From CBFDBT01 sp965603115 (lineage in GTDB: Bacteria; Pseudomonadota; Alphaproteobacteria; Sphingomonadales; Kordiimonadaceae): a stretch of DNA of 23,210 bases. Below are positions 22,295-23,210 of the stretch, piece after piece. The stretch lies in assembly GCA_965603115.1 (NCBI GenBank), contig CBFDBT010000025.1:1-23210 (forward strand), in the 5' to 3' direction. The translations under genes were made by a program, and so were the position numbers. The notes below the pieces were generated by a model. The model did no database searches. It was not told the DNA's origin and saw only the letters and a program-made list of their open reading frames with translations. How positions within the stretch are numbered: position 1 is the first letter of the stretch; every line of letters starts with the position of its first letter.

Positions 22295-23210
22295 GACAGC
22301 CCTCCACTTCATCGCATTCTTCTTTTATAGCGTCCAAAATTTCTTCAATCTTAAACGGCTGACCTGAAACTTTGTTTAATGGCTTAACACGTATGCCAAT
22401 TTTATCCTGTAGAAGGGTTTTCAACTGGCCTTTATTCATTTCAGGCACCAATATGCTATCAAAAGATCCCATGATTTCTGCAAGGTTGCTAGGCAGCGGG
22501 GAGATATAGCGTATATGGACATGCGCTACCTTACGGCCAGTTTTGCGAGCCCCTTTCACCGCCTCAGATATTGGGCCAAATGTTGACCCCCATCCGATAA
22601 TCAGCATGCGATCACTTGCATCACCCTGCTCATAAGTCTGCTCAGGAATATCTGCAGCTATGCCCGCAATTTTATTGGCGCGGATATCTGTCATAATCTG
22701 GTGATTATCCGCATCATAACTAATATGACCCGTTACACTATCTTTCTCGATGCCGCCAATGCGGTGCTCACAGCCCTTGGTGCCCGGCAGAGCCCAATTA
22801 CGCGCCAGAGTATCCGGATCACGTTTAAGGGGGCTAAAACCCTCTTCTGGTGGCTGCTTCACATGCGAAACCGGAAAAGGCTTATAACTATCAAGATCAG
22901 GCAACAACCATGGCTCTGCGGCATTTGCAATAAATCCATCGGTCAAAATAATAACTGGTGTCATATATTTAGTCGCTATGCGGCATGCTTCGATAGCCAC
23001 TTCAAAACCATCGCTCGGTGAGCGCACTGACAGAACAGGAAGTGGGGCATCCCCGTTGCGTCCATATACTGCCTGATAAAGATCAGATTGTTCGGTTTTG
23101 GTTGGCAAACCGGTAGATGGCCCACCGCGCTGACAGTTAACAATAACCAGCGGCAATTCAGTGGTAATAGCAAGCCCTAGAGCCTCGCCCTTAAGCGCAA
23201 TGCCCGGGCC
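22287..23210 (-). CDS. korA: 2-oxoacid:ferredoxin oxidoreductase, alpha subunit, 5' end missing
   Basis: Partner of korB. The 307 codons present begin inside the gene at GPGIALKGEALGLAITTE, followed by the pyrimidine-domain block PLVIVNCQRGGPSTG and PTKTEQSDLYQAVYGRNG, typical of KorA/PorA alpha chains, and then the C-terminal transketolase-like domain with IGWGSTFGPISEAV and HIRYISPLP. In the usual two-subunit enzyme a gamma domain is fused at the N-terminus; it would lie beyond 23210 and cannot be seen. A TTG inside the reading frame near 23156 is not a start, because conserved sequence continues upstream to the edge. No ferredoxin gene is in view. Confidence 0.92.
   Translation of the reverse strand, partial: GPGIALKGEALGLAITTELPLVIVNCQRGGPSTGLPTKTEQSDLYQAVYGRNGDAPLPVLSVRSPSDGFEVAIEACRIATKYMTPVIILTDGFIANAAEPWLLPDLDSYKPFPVSHVKQPPEEGFSPLKRDPDTLARNWALPGTKGCEHRIGGIEKDSVTGHISYDADNHQIMTDIRANKIAGIAADIPEQTYEQGDASDRMLIIGWGSTFGPISEAVKGARKTGRKVAHVHIRYISPLPSNLAEIMGSFDSILVPEMNKGQLKTLLQDKIGIRVKPLNKVSGQPFKIEEILDAIKEECDEVEGCHG

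Noticed and set aside
22976..23173. Apparent korA start near 23156.
   Set aside because: The codon is an internal TTG; conserved KorA sequence continues in frame to the window edge, so the gene is cut rather than short.

Overview
The window is a compact stretch of chromosome with moderate GC content and short intergenic gaps. It most likely comes from an alphaproteobacterium, and a marine or free-living one is a guess. The support is the gene order xseB-ispA-dxs-tlyA, a BigR-type ArsR repressor divergent from its persulfide dioxygenase, and a long-form Sua5 gene overlapping a GlcD-type FAD dehydrogenase. No rRNA, tRNA, CRISPR array, prophage or transposase gene is visible. The species cannot be named from the sequence.

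Left third (1-6777, all minus strand). The operon xseB-ispA-dxs-tlyA makes the small subunit of exonuclease VII, farnesyl diphosphate synthase, DXP synthase and a TlyA-type rRNA methyltransferase; tlyA is cut by the window edge. A candidate sigma-70 promoter overlaps a perfect 16-bp palindrome just upstream of xseB. Before it, in the same direction, lies a pair coding for a large acyl-CoA dehydrogenase and a metallo-beta-lactamase-fold hydrolase, 2 bp apart.

Middle (6778-14114). A divergent spacer separates the acyl-CoA dehydrogenase from the plus-strand pair Sua5 (tRNA t6A synthesis) and an FAD-linked 2-hydroxyacid dehydrogenase, joined by an ATGA overlap. A PlsC-like acyltransferase converges on this pair. 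The only long gene-free stretch (9880-10397) holds a repeat cluster: a 58-bp tandem unit, inverted GGTGT/ACACC arms and several hairpins, resembling a REP/BIME-type or small non-autonomous mobile element. Next come a class-V aminotransferase-fold enzyme and a gamma-carbonic-anhydrase-like protein (minus), and divergently a fused MnmD-MnmC tRNA wobble-uridine modification enzyme (plus).

Right third (14120-23210). Three tightly overlapping minus-strand genes encode a secreted S33-type alpha/beta hydrolase, a NatA-like ABC ATPase and a NatB-like permease. Next is a BigR/Blh sulfide-persulfide response pair, with both redox cysteines of the repressor present. A secreted TPR protein, a LysR regulator, a stand-alone Lrp/AsnC ligand-binding domain and a small STAS/SEC14-like protein follow. 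The window ends in korB and korA (partial), the two subunits of a 2-oxoacid:ferredoxin oxidoreductase.

Most genes are housekeeping or common metabolism. The parts most worth a second look are the repeat cluster at 9985-10320, the hydrolase plus NatAB operon, the palindrome over the isoprenoid-operon promoter, and the hairpins in front of the small genes at 20489 and 20879.
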